Shown one piece after another: positions 41,826 to 58,100 of a stretch of 64,000 nt of DNA. Below the pieces are notes generated by a model. That model was not told the DNA's origin. It ran no database searches and worked only from the letters and a program-made list of their open reading frames with translations. A program made the position numbers and the translations under genes. The DNA is from Callipepla californica brunnescens (Eukaryota; Chordata; Aves; Galliformes; Odontophoridae): NCBI GenBank assembly GCA_023055505.1, contig JALIRH010000035.1, positions 6,132,382 through 6,196,381 on the forward strand, given 5' to 3'. The number at the start of each line of letters is the position of its first letter. The first letter of the stretch is position 1.

Positions 41826-42504
41826 GGCGCCTCGCAGCGGACCGAGCTCCGCGCCGACTTCTCAGCAGCTCCGCGGCGGGATGAAGGGAGGACGTCCCCC
41901 ACGCCGTCTCTTTATAGCCTCCCGCAGAGCGGGGCCCGGCTCATTGGCCGGCACCATGGCGCTCCGCGATTGGGACTTCGCCGCACGAACGTCTTCGCTG
42001 ACTGGCCGCCTTTGCGCCCGCCCCCACTTTCTCGCGTTTGCCGCCCATCTATTGGCGACGGCGACGGACCAACCAGGAGACGAGGCGCCAAATTTGTACT
42101 ACGCCACGGCCGTTGGCGCTCGCCATCGGGTACGCTAAGATGGGGGCGCGGGCAGGGGGTGGCTGTGCGCGGACTTAGTGCCGGGGAGCAGTTCTGTGGT
42201 GAACTACAGCGCCAGGAAAATTAAATCTGTAACCTACGGATCTAAGTGGTTTTTGTCGATACTTTGGGTTATGAAAGGATGCTGTGCTCCATCCTCCACT
42301 AGCCTATCCCGGCGGTGTCCTGTTCTGTAAAGGAACACAAATGCTAAAGATGTTCGGAAAAAAAAAGCTTGGGGAAATCTGCTGCAGGAGTTATGAGCAC
42401 TAAGCAGGGCAGGAGGGCACAGCGCTGTACTGTGCAACCTTGTTTCACTGCATGTCAATATTCTCAAGACAAAGAGCTGAAGAGGAAAGGGTATCTTGAG
42501 TTAT
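41826..42504 (-). promoter_or_regulatory. H2AX: H2AX promoter region
   Basis: Upstream of H2AX on the minus strand, in order: a TATA box (TATAAAG, plus coordinates 41910-41916, 85 bp before the ATG), three CCAAT boxes (plus-strand attgg at 41943, 41969 and 42051), and an E2F-type site (TTTGGCGC, 42085-42092). This set is typical of S-phase histone promoters. Beyond about 42150 the sequence is ordinary and abuts the DPAGT1 3' UTR. Confidence 0.8.
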
Positions 42505-42510
42505 TTTATT
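42505..42510 (-). terminator. DPAGT1: DPAGT1 poly(A) signal
   Basis: Plus-strand TTTATT reads AATAAA on the DPAGT1 strand, 473 bp after the stop codon. It would end DPAGT1 about 400 bp before the E2F site of H2AX. Confidence 0.7.
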
Positions 42511-42982
42511 CTCAGAGTGCTCTGAGTTTTGGGTACGATTTATAATGTGTTATTCCACATCCACAGATAAACCTGAATTAGCCAAGAGGGCATTCTGGTT
42601 CACTTGTTCTGCTGTACCGAGTCTCACAGGAAGCGTAGTTCTTATTTCTTCTCTCAAGGAACAGCGACACATTTCTTAAATGTACAGATTTCATTTCTCC
42701 TGCTTTCCCTAAGCACTGTGTGTAAGGACTTGTATTGCTTATTTCCCCTCTGAAAGGTATTCCCAGTAGCAATGATGTCCAAGTAGTGTTGATGAACTTC
42801 TGTCAGCAGAATTAGACAGAAGAGCTCTGTCAACAAAAAGAGAACCATGATTCCGGGCTGGCCTGGAGCAGTTGCTTGCATTTTAAAAGGTGGCTTGAAG
42901 TTCTCAGAGGATGAGAATAAGATAATTTTTTGGTTAGCAATTGAATCAAGTTCATTGTAAGATGCAGCTCCTGGCAGTTCAG

Positions 42983-47433
<4,451 letters not shown>

Positions 47434-47528
47434 ACCGGCGGCGGGCCCCGGCCCTGTCAGCGGCACGGAGCGCCTCACCGCACCTCACGGGTCGGACGCT
47501 AGAGGAGGGGGCGCCGGATACGCACACG

Positions 47529-47538
47529 CCACTTCCGG
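47529..47538. promoter_or_regulatory. DPAGT1: ETS-type site in DPAGT1 promoter
   Basis: ccacttccgg reads CCGGAAGTGG on the DPAGT1 strand, a strong ETS/GABPA-type core about 100 bp upstream of the start codon. A YY1-like AAATGGCGC lies just upstream at 47555-47563. This pairing is common in TATA-less housekeeping promoters. Confidence 0.6.
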
Positions 47539-48303
47539 TCGGTCCGCGATGGGGGCGCCATTTGTAGCCCTGGCAAGGGCAGCGGGCCGGCGCCATCTCT
47601 TCCTGCGTCACTTCCTCCTCCCGCCCTCCCCGGCGGTGCTGCGGGGGGGGGGTCTGGTAGTGCCTCAGAAGCGCCCCCGCTGCTTTGGCGTTACGAGCCG
47701 CGGCGGTTTGATGTGCTTCGCTGCTCCGTGAACGGCGACCGCCGACGGGGGCAGGGTTTCCGAGCGCGGCCGTCGCCTGGAGGCGATGCAGGGGGACCCG
47801 GGGCGGCGGCGCGGAGAAGAGCCCTGGGGATTGGGGGTGGCCTCGGAGGCGACCGTCGGGCGGCGGCAGCTCGCGGTGGGTACGGCGGGGGCCGGTGGCA
47901 TCGCTGTCCCCTTCCGCTGCACGCCTGGCGGGGGCCGTTAATCGGTTGCCCCAGGAAGCGCTCCCGAATCCGGCGCCGCCTTCCCGAGTGTGAGGCACGG
48001 AGTGGCCCGCGGGGAGGAAGAGAAGAGAAAAAAACAAAAATTCACGTTAGTTTGGGTCTTCCTGATCCAGGAAACCCTTACCAGGGGTGTGGTACTCGGG
48101 TGAGTGCTCCTGGTGGAAGGCAGGACAGCCACGGGTTTGAGCGCGGACGTTGCATTTGAATGCAAGTCGCTGAGCGGAGGAGAAAAGCACAGAGGAGGTG
48201 AAAGACGCGCTTCCCTCTGCCCTGTGTCTGCGGGTCGTGGTGACCTCAGGTAGTTTCTGATGTGTTTTTCTGGGCTGATTAGAAAGCTGTTGAGAGAGGC
48301 CTT

Positions 48304-48425
48304 TTCTAGCCTATAGTCCGTTGAACTTCTGTAAAAGTTAAAGTATAGCTGAGCTATAATAAGTTCTAGCCTATAGTCCGTTGAACTTCTGTAAAAGTTA
48401 AAGTATAGCTGAGCTATAATAAGTT
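48304..48425. repeat. Perfect 60-bp tandem duplication
   Basis: Bases 48304-48365 are identical to 48364-48425, giving two head-to-tail copies of a 60-bp unit with no mismatch. The unit is unique, AT-rich sequence with TATAGCTGAGCTATA as a near-palindrome. It lies between the two divergent CpG islands. Confidence 0.97.
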
Positions 48426-49097
48426 TTAAGGTAGGCACTTGGTTCTGCGAGGGAAAGAACTACAGCGTGCACAAGGAGTGGTTTGCCAGAGAGCCTCCCG
48501 CAGCTGCAGTGTCAGGGAAATGGCACTGTGGCACATGTGAGATAAGGAGGGACACAGCTTTTGCTGCCAGCCTTCCCCGGGCAAGGTGCCTGGGGCAGGC
48601 AAGCAAATAGGTTCCAGCTGGGTGACGAGCTATCGTCCAGGTGAGTGTGTGTCTGCACAGCTGAAAAGGGTCGAGATAAAGGTGTTTTCAGTAAGAACGG
48701 AGAAGGCCATCACGGAGCTCCCAGTCCATTTCTGCCTTGCTCTTTTAGGCCGCCAGCAGAGGCTCGCGGCAGCCAGCGGTGAGGCTGTCCGAACGTACCG
48801 GGCGGTGGCTGAGGACGTTCAGACCCGAGAGAGGAACTTGCCCGCAGGCACAGGAAAGGAAAGCCGGAGACCGTGCTCCGACACCGGAAGAACTCGGGCG
48901 GCTGCCCCGGGGGAAGCGGTCACCGCGCGCCGGCTGGGGCGGCTGTTGTGCGCAGGCGGGCGCGGGGCGCTGCAGGGGCCGGGCTTGGCCCACGTGCGTC
49001 GTGGAATCGCGAACGGGGCGGTGCGCAGCGCCTCTGCTCTCCTCTCCTGGTGGGAGGCGGTAGCAGCGGGGCTGGGCCCGGGCGGCGGCCGCCCGCC

Positions 49098-49118
49098 ATG
49101 CCGCCCGGTCTGCCGTGA
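49098..49118 (+). CDS. Upstream ORF of C2CD2L (6 codons plus stop)
   Basis: An ATG in the context gcccgccATGc opens MPPGLP and stops 18 nt before the C2CD2L start codon, in the same frame as that start. It is present only if the 5' UTR includes this point, which is likely given its closeness. It may lower C2CD2L translation; this is inferred from position only. Confidence 0.4.
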   Translation: MPPGLP

Positions 49119-49136
49119 GGCGCAGCGCGCAGCAAC

Positions 49137-52100
49137 ATGGGGCCGGATCCGGGCTGGGCCGCGCTGGTGCTGCTCTTCGCCGCTTCGCTGCTCACCGTCG
49201 CGGCCTGGCTGCTCCAGTACTGGCGGTCGGCGGCTCTGCGAGTGCCGCGGCGGCAGGTGCCGGCGACGGAGGAGGCCGGGGCCCGGGCGCTGCTCGCTGC
49301 GTTGCTCGCTCTCAGGTCCCTGCGTGAGCAGTGGCAGCGGGCCTGGGTGCGAGCGCTCAACAGCCAGGCCCGTCGGCACGGGGTACGGAGGGGGCGCGGG
49401 CGGCGGGACCCGGGCGGGCGGGGCCGGGCACCGCGTCGGCGGCGGGCTGAGGGGCTGTGAAGACGGAGCCGTCGTCGTGAGGCCGAGGGGGATGCGTCGC
49501 CCTCGGTCGATCGGCGCCGTCTCCCTTTTGCGGGCTTTGAGGAAGGAAAGGTCCTCACCGAGCGCTTCTCGGGAGCCCTGTAGTCTGGTCTGAACTGTTC
49601 TGAGCAAGCGCTCGGTGTGCTAGCTTCTGGATTTATTTTTTTTTGGCTGCTGCATGGTGCTTTCTATTGCACTTGAGGGGTGGGATGTTGATCTTCCGTA
49701 AGTAGAATACGGCTCATTAATCCCATAGCAAGTACTGTCACGGAAGCTTGTGTTGCCTGTGAGTTGAGGGCTTTTGACTACAAAATAACTATGATGCAAA
49801 GTCTGTAGTCTCTTTTTTTTTTTTTCTTGTCGCGTGACTAGAAGTGGTAGGAGAAAATCGAGAGCTTTAAAAGATTATCATGAAGCACTTTCCTCATGAA
49901 TAAGGGAAGCTAAATTCTTTAGGAATGTCACTGAATTTGTGCACATAGTGATGCAGAGACTGGGAAAGTTCACCTCTTTCGACAAAAGCATGTCAAATCT
50001 TGGACAGGATGCAGGACTGAAAAGTGAATCTGTCAGTACAGCATGACAACATGAAAAATGGGTGGGAGTGGTGAAGGAAGAGAATAAGAAATTATCCCTT
50101 CCTCCCCAGCAACCGTTGTTAGTTCTATTGGCCTAATAGGCTTCATAGAGTCTAACCCTGTAGGTAATGTCACAAACTTGGCTCCTTTGGGAATGTTTAC
50201 ACAGTAATCTTTTCAGCATTCACTCTCTAGCTCATAGTTTCTCCATGTCTTCATTTGCCTCACTGTGATTTCCTGATAATAACTTGATGGAATTAGATGA
50301 AGGGATTGGATCTTTGCAGAAGTAAGTTTAGGAAGAAATACTTGGCTTTATTGTGCGTGACAGCTATCATCCCTGACTTTTTTTTGGAGAAGTCCGTTTC
50401 AGTCATAGGTTGAAATAATTTAAGAAGCAGTGGGGAAAAGGAGAGTTTCCTAGTGAGTTTATGAGGTGGAATAAAATAAAGCTAGTGTTGCAGTCTTAGG
50501 TGCAGAGCATCTGTTTTGTAAAGAAATAGCAGCTGTTTCCTTAAGGCAGTGGTAAGGGGGTAGCAATTCAAGTCATACCTATGAAATGCAGAACAATGAG
50601 TAAAGGCTACAGAATCAGAATGATTGTCCTCTGCAGTTTGTATGAAGGAAGATTTCACTGGTAGGTATAGGTTGGCTCAGTTCTGACTTCTTGTCTTTTC
50701 GATTAAAGCGTTCTCTGTTATCCTAACACCAGAACTATCAGTAAGCAGAAAACAGAAGAAATTGCAATTGCCTAGGTCAGGCAATCCTCTTGAAGTTCTG
50801 CAGTCCTTAACTGCTGAAGAACACCTTTGAAAGGATTTAATTAAGACCCCATTCGGAGAGCAGAGCAAACTATTTTCTGTCAATCATTTCCTCCTTACAT
50901 TAAGCAATATAAAATGACCAGAATGGGATGTTTGGTTGTAATGACCCACCCTTGCATTTCTCCTCCAGGCTGAGAAAATCTGAAGTAATATGTGCAGTAT
51001 GACTTGAGATTCTTTGTTTTCCTGTTGCCAGGTATTATAAAGCAAAAAGCAAAAAAACTGCCTAACATTGTCTGATACTCCTTTTGAAAAAGCACATTAA
51101 GTTTTCTAAATAGAGTTAGCGTGGACTTAGAGCACAGGCTGTTAGGGTTTCTGTAAGATAGGCTACAGCTGGTGCTCTCTGGTTACTGTGTGGAAATAGG
51201 GAGTTTTCTCAGCAACTGTTTTGCCAGTGAATGGGCTCAGCACAAAGATCACAGACACCAAGTTAAAGAAATACATTTACTTAAGTTTGAATCAGTGAGA
51301 TAATAACTGAAATGAGACAGGAAGAATAACACAGAACAAGGCAATGCACCTAACTGTTACTGCGTGAGAACAGCAGTAGTGATACATCACCAACTGCCCT
51401 AATACTTTCCCACTATCCAGATCCACAGTCACTGGGAGAGCTCTGGTTGCAGTGAGAATTTTGATTTCCTTTCCCGGCAACTGGGAGGTCCTGCGCAGCG
51501 TGTCCACTTGTAGGTGAAGTCTCCAGGTTTGCTGATGGATGTTCCATCTCTTACATTGTCGAATGAACAGTTTTATATGACAGTTAGGCAGAAACACCTG
51601 ATTTCATTCTCCCTTTTGATTCCATTTCAAGTGGAGTTCCCCCCCATGGCTCAAGGGGGAACCAAGGAAAGTTGTGTTCTAGTAGGCCATGATGCTATGC
51701 TTCTAAGCAAGGAGAGACCAATGCTTTATCTAAGCTACATCTCTTGCCGTTGAGATGTTTTATCCAAGATGTGTACTTTGCTAAAAGTTGGATACTGATG
51801 ACGTATATTGCCAGGCTTTGAGATTTGTCTAAAGGTCAACTTTGGTTTGGACTAGTAAAGGCCTTAGTACTTAAGGTTTGTTGTCTCTTGTTTCTACAGA
51901 AGGGCTACAGAAGGCTCATCGCTGCTGTGTGAAGGAGTATTATGTCTTGAGTCAAGTTTAGTTGTTGTAAAGCAAGCAAAGGCGGTGACAGAGCCTTTAT
52001 TTGAGGTAGAGGCGCTACAGAAAGAGATGTTAGAAATAAGGGGAATGAACTCACCCCTCCCGGCGACCGTTCGGTTAAGGAACGCAGCCGCCTCTCGTTC

Positions 52101-55100
52101 GGACACTGCGCGCCGGAGTGAAGGGAGCCGGGGAGGGGGGCGGGGGGGAGGGGCAACCCGCGCGGCTGTGAGCGGATCTGTGCTCCCGGAAGCACCGCCG
52201 GAAGCGCCGCCGAGGGGGAGGGGGCGGCTGGGCCTGGGCTGCCCCGCTCCGCTCGCTCAGATGCTCGTTCACGGGTTCAGGCCGTGACCAGGCAGTCCCA
52301 CTGCAGTTGTCAAAAGAAATTGATGCAATCAGCCTCGACAAGTATTGCAGAAATGTGAATGCAGATGGTTTATTTGTAAAGGACTGCTTACACCCATGGC
52401 TGATAAATTTTTTACCTTCTAGATTATATTTCCTGCTTGTTAGAGATCTGGGAATCGGCTGACTAAAAATTTTACTTTTTCCAAATGTAAACTTTCTTGA
52501 GGCTTGTCATATATATATATATTGTGTCTGTCTGTTTTGAGGTATGCCAGTGACTCTGCCTGTAAAGTTAAGTGTTGCTTATTGCTGCAGATTTGTTTTG
52601 TTGGACCTGTCTGACTGCACTAGTGAGATACTTAGTCTCTCTTCATCTGGTTTTACTCTTTTTAAATAAAGGAAAAAAGCAGGAAGAAAAAGTTCCAAAG
52701 TTTCATTGTGTTCCCTCTGCTTTTCTACTTCAAGGTCTCTGTATTCTGTGTGTGGCACCATGTTTTACTCTTCCTTGGCCTTGTTAGGGTGACTTGGAAA
52801 GGCTGGCCTAATTTCTTGTTCTTTGCTACCTGCTGTAAGTGAAATTGTGCTTTGTTTTAGTGGAGAAATGGTGTGGCATCCAGCCTCTCTTTTCTCCCTT
52901 TGATTTAGTTTGTTAACACTATAAAACGGGAATGGGTGGTTATATCACTTTTCAGGCTCCAGTGATGTCAGAGAACAGATGATTCAGTAGTGTTTTTAGG
53001 ATGAGCTTATTCTATGACAGGGTTTAACGGGTAAAGTAGTTTGTTCCTGAGAGATTTTTTGAAAAATGGGTTTTTTCACAAAGGTGTGGTAACCGTATCA
53101 GACATGATTAAAGGTTGAGATGTCCATCAAATTACACATTAAAGTACCTGCCTTTGTGGACTTATCTACTCCTTCTCCATAAACTGTCTTTGGTTATTTT
53201 CATTTATTGTTGTCAATTGATTGTATTTAATTATTAAATGTGGAGTAAATTCGAAGATTCCTCTTTCAAAATAAGGGTATTGTTCTGGTATCTAGAACAG
53301 TTTTGCATTATCACTCAGGCTTGCTTGTCTGAAATTAGTGTTTGTGATATTGGAGATACTGTTTGATTTCTCGTGTGGACAAGCCAGAACTGCAGTGTGG
53401 GTGTGTCTGTGTGCTGGCTGGATTCATAGAACTGGATTAGAATGTCTCTGGGTCCCCTTGCATATCCTCTTTGAAACTACCTGGGGTACCTTGTCCACTG
53501 GGAATTAATGGAGTTCTCTTTTTGCAGAGTTCAGTGCAGATCACATTTGAAGAGTGTCCTCAGTTACCACCAGCAGCAGATATAAGCTGTGTGACGTGCA
53601 AGGGACAGTCGGGCCACAGCATGGTAAGGCTTTGTTGTTCTGAATTGGGCCATGTGGGGTTGTTTCTCTGCAGTTGGTCTTCTATGGGGACTGTCAGTGT
53701 CCATGTTGTGGGGATGGTAAACCCTGCGGAAAGTTGTGGGCCAGGTCCATAACTGAGTTCAGAGACTGCAGCAAAGGGTCTAGATGTTGGTGAGCTCTGT
53801 GAGAGCAGTGGATGAGGTTCATCTGATAAAGCTGAAATGTAGGAATGCAGAGCCTGAATATCACAGCACTGTGGTGTGGAGAAGAGAGCTGCTTTGTCAC
53901 TGATAGATCTTTATTGGAGTCTTACATGGTACTTTTGCAGTGTGGAACTTGGGCTGACAGCCTGATGTTTCTGTCTTGCCTTGATGGGTTAACCTTGCTT
54001 ATTGCTTTTACAGATTTTGCCATCTCAAATCTGCATCTCACCAAGGATATAAAATTACCGATTTTCTTTTCTCTGTAGGTGCTCTGTTGTCATCTGTCAG
54101 CAGAAGCTGTGAAATTCCCTGTCTCTGTAACCCAGCAGTCTGCAGTTGCTGTTTCTGTGGACACATATCATGTCACTTTGGCTCTGCTGCAGGCTCAGGT
54201 AATAGTTGTAAAAGTTGGCTGGTTTGGTTGTTCTTTTACATAGCCCTATGCTAAAGGAGGAAGGGAGGACTTAATGTAGTGCAGCTGAAGGCGTTATTGT
54301 GCCAGAGAAAGAACCAAGGTATCACTATTGTCTGGTGGGGTACTAAATGTTTCCTGATGTGTTAGAAAACTAAATGTTTTCCGTGCTCAAAATCCTGTTT
54401 TCTGAGCATTGTTCTGCAGATCTTGGATATATAACATTATCATAATAAAGTCTAGGACCAGAGAGATGATGTATGTCAGTGTTCTTATACTTGCTTTTTA
54501 AGGATCTGCTTAAAAACCAGAAGATCCAAAGAGTTCAAAACCCTTTGCAGTGCGATAAATAGGGAAAGATGCATCCTATGCATATGTACAAGTATTATTT
54601 TGTTCTGTTACTGGTGTGAAAATTAAATTTACTGTAAGGAATTGTTTGCTTGCTAGGATTCACCTCAGTACATTCACAAGAGTGTGATTCATTTTGTTTC
54701 TGTGTTGAATTTTGGAGACGGAGATGCTTTTTCCAGAAAAAGATACTGAAATTGCAGTGGGCAGTAGCTCTGCTGTTGCTTTCTGGTTTGATTTCTTTCT
54801 CTAGAATTTCATTATTCCCTTGAGCAGAAGGATTTCTTACTCTTGGTATCTTGCTTGGATGCTTACTCTTTGGTGCTATCAGAAGAGGTGGCAGAATTAT
54901 GAGCAATTCCACAGTCTGAGGCCAATCCCATGTTAATGCTGATATTGCAGTTGGAAAATTGTTTTAGAATGCCTTTGCTCTCAAAAGCCTTAATACGTTT
55001 TTCCATGTAGGTTTATCAGGTCATGCTAATTTGTTCTTGTGACTCTTAATTCCTTTTGAATATCTCCTTTCCTTCCTCAGTGTTTAGTATGCCTGCTGCT

Positions 55101-58100
55101 GATCTCATTGTGGCTATTAATTGCCCTCATTTTTCATCTTTGCTCAGCCTGTAGGAGCCATTTTGAATCTGTTCAAATTGCTTCTCTGCTCGTTGGAATT
55201 TTGTAGGTCTCCGTGTCTGTTGAAGTTCTGATTTTTGTACGTCTGATGGTCAGAATACTTCAAGTGCCGCTGTCCCTAATTTATCTTGCCTTTTCTGTAA
55301 ACCTCTTGGCAGTTGATTATCTGGTTACCACGTCCCAGGTCTGTTACTTTCAACTGAAGACCTTGTGTACTCCTGGTAAATAAATGTTCAAAAGCTGTTT
55401 GTCTTTTAGTTACTTTTGTTGAACTGTGTTAAATTTAGATTTCATTCCACTGTTTTTACTAGAGATCTCGAGTTGGGAGTTCTTCCTGTGTCATTTCATT
55501 TGTCTGTTGTATTAATGATGCCTTTATTTTGTACGGATGTGGAACTTTTCAACTGAACTACAGAATACTGTACAGGCTGTGTTGTTGTAGCAGACTGTTG
55601 GTGACCTGAATGAGCTTGCAGACCAAAGATGATTTCCTAGAGACTTAGAAGTGGCTCTACTTATGTTTGACAGTGGTTAATGATGTAACTCCACAAATAT
55701 CCTGTATTAGTACCCAACTTGCTGTGTCAGATTGTCTTGAAGGCTTTTTGTTCAGATGAAGAAATCAGATTTTATCTTTTTCTTTTGATGGCATCTAGGC
55801 ATCCAAAGGAGGTGAGCAAGCTGGATATGGAGTGATGAAGGTTGTGCCACTAGTTACTATAAGAGGCCCAGGACCACCTATGTTCTTCTTTGCTTTTTTT
55901 TACTGCTGCACTAATGGGGAGGACCTTTCAGTTTCTCAGGGTGAAGCAAGGCAAGAAACACCAAATGAAAACAGCATTTTTGACTGTGTGTTTGTTCTGG
56001 GCCAGGTGGAGATCCACTTGGAGGAGATACAGAATCAGGGTCTCTTGGTGTCATGGACATTCAAGGACAGACCAGACTTAAATCTGTCAGTTCTTCCAAG
56101 ACTTCAGCCTTGTGAGGTAAGCGAACGGGAAGGCTAGACTCAAGCAGAGGAAGGGTGGGTAGGGGCAGAAACAGTGCCTGGTCATGAAGAAGGGAGAGTT
56201 CGGCAGCTTGCTGTGGTGGCCCCTTTAGAGCGAAGGGGGGAATTCTTTCATTCTGGAGACAATACTAGCTCAGCTATGCTAAAGGGGTGCATTCCTAAAG
56301 ATAGCTAGGCAGTTCTGATACCTGCTCTCTTGAGTTTTGCGTAACATCTGAACTCTGAATAGAGTGCACGTAGCTCAAAATGCTTTCTGTCTGTGTGGGT
56401 TCTGTTCCTCTTGCCAACTGCAGAACTGCAAAATGGAGTATTTTATTTTACTTTTTGGACTTGTAAAGTGTTGAGAACCCAAGAGTATTTGTGGCTTGAT
56501 GAGCTGAACACAGATGTGCTTGCAACTCAGGGTTTTTTGTTGTTGTTAGTTTTATTGACATCCTTGTCTTATCCGTAGTGGATGTAGGAATTCGGCTCTT
56601 ATGAAAGTGCTGTAGTATCATTACGTGAGGTGGCAAGGATGTGGCAAGGCCTAAAACCTTTATTGTCAAAATTTGCAGTGGGGAGATTATGGATGTGAAG
56701 GGTCAGTTTGTCTTGCTTATATGGCCTTTTTTTGCCATTAACTGTTACAGAAAGATGAAGCACTGGGAAGGAGATGTAGAGCATAGAGGAAGAGTACGTG
56801 GGCGAGTATTTCTGGGAGAGGGGCTGCTTAGTGTCATGGAGACTTGAGAGGCAGTTGGAGGTATATAAGCAGAAGAAAAAATTGTCTGCCTCTGTATGAT
56901 ATTCCTGCATTTCCTTTGGATTTGTGGAGAGAAGAATGAAGGGAGAGCGGATCTGTCTACCATAAAGGACCTAATCGAGGATACTATTGTCAGTACACAG
57001 CCAGCCATGATGGTGAATCTGAAGGCTTGCACAGCAGGAACTGGCACAGTAAGGTTCTCTTCCTCTAACATTCTCGTGCCTTGAACACTGCCCTGAAGTG
57101 CTTCAGAGGGGCTGATGAGACACAAGAATTCAAGGGGGCTGAGGCTCATTTCTAGACAGCAGTCACATCCTTAACAATTGGGGTTCTGTGGCGCAGGGAG
57201 TGGGGGGACTTAGTGGGACAGACCTTTGGCAGTATAGTCCTAGCTGAGTGCGCATTGTCTTTGGTTCCCCCTTCTAGTAGTCAGAAAGCCCGTTCCTATC
57301 TGTCTCTTTTCCCGTCTACCCTAAATTTCATGTCTGAAATGACATGGGGGCCCACCAGAGGTTGATAGCTTGTGGAACCTGCACTACCTCTGGATGGCTT
57401 TGTGGATATTCCCATGAGGAGCATGTGTGAGGTGGAAGCACAAAAGGAAATGGTAAGTCATCAGTCTTTCTCTCACGGTTCTTCAGGTATCCAGCAGTAA
57501 GGTGACCCAAGAGACTCCATATGGTGTAGTAGCAGCCCCTCAGGGTTCAAAGCTGTTGCTCCGGAATCTTCGTGTGCTGAACTTAGGCTCACAGAGGAAT
57601 GGAGGTAAGTGTGAAAACATTGCTAATCTCAACCAGTGTAAGTGTGGAGATAGCAAGGTTAAAGAAAGTGGACATTTGTCTTGAAGAAGAAGAAAAATGT
57701 GTGTGTGTCTACTGAGCTCTGCTTTGCATTTACAGGTGTGCATGTGCTCTCTTTCTCTGTTGCAGGAATTGGGGAGGTATGCTGTGTTGCAGAACTAGAC
57801 AGTCCCCCACAGCAGAAATGGACAAGACCAGTGAGAGCTGGTAGCACTGGTACTGCTGCAGAGCTGGAGTGGAATGAAGAACTCTCTCTGTAAGTGTCTG
57901 CTTCCCTCACAGCAGTTGCAGTAAGGGCAGGCTAGCACGATCTCTGAAGTGTCCTTACCTCTCTGCAGTAACTGATGAGGACAGTGTGTGGAGGTGAATG
58001 TCTGCACTGCAGGGTGGTATGTGTTTGTGCTGCTGGTGTGCCGGGCTGCAAATACTAGTGATCAGCCCCAACTTGCATACATAATTCCTGCTTCCGTGTG

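Larger units (their letters stand above)
47434..49136. promoter_or_regulatory. Divergent DPAGT1/C2CD2L promoter region
   Basis: The DPAGT1 (minus) and C2CD2L (plus) start codons are 1.7 kb apart. The DPAGT1 side (47434-48050) is a CpG island with an ETS site and YY1-like sites. A less GC-rich middle (48050-48700) contains a perfect tandem duplication at 48304-48425. A second CpG island (from about 48750) leads into C2CD2L exon 1. Long open frames on both strands in the islands are compositional. Confidence 0.75.
49383..53527 (+). other. C2CD2L: C2CD2L intron 1
   Basis: A 4.1-kb intron (donor GTACGG). It begins in the CpG island and then becomes AT-rich. An internal CpG-rich block is at 52055-52265, followed by a short match to the unidentified SIK2 repeat near 52262-52290. 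An (AT)7 repeat is at 52509-52522. No coding exon was recognised. Confidence 0.8.

Noticed and set aside
41361..42224. 287-aa open frame antisense to H2AX
   Set aside because: It is a mirror of the GC-rich H2AX coding strand and promoter. It has no recognisable domain and does not match any family I know.
47434..47478. Fifteen-residue N-terminal extension of DPAGT1
   Set aside because: The apparent start at 47478 is a GTG codon. The first ATG is at 47433 and aligns with the human start region.
48586..49593. 335-aa plus and 262-aa minus frames over C2CD2L exon 1
   Set aside because: They are in different frames from the true exon 1 and are CpG-island artefacts.
51292..51597. 101-aa minus-strand frame in C2CD2L intron 1, possibly from an old mobile element
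   Set aside because: I recognise no domain, terminal repeat or partner frame. It is kept as unexplained intron sequence.
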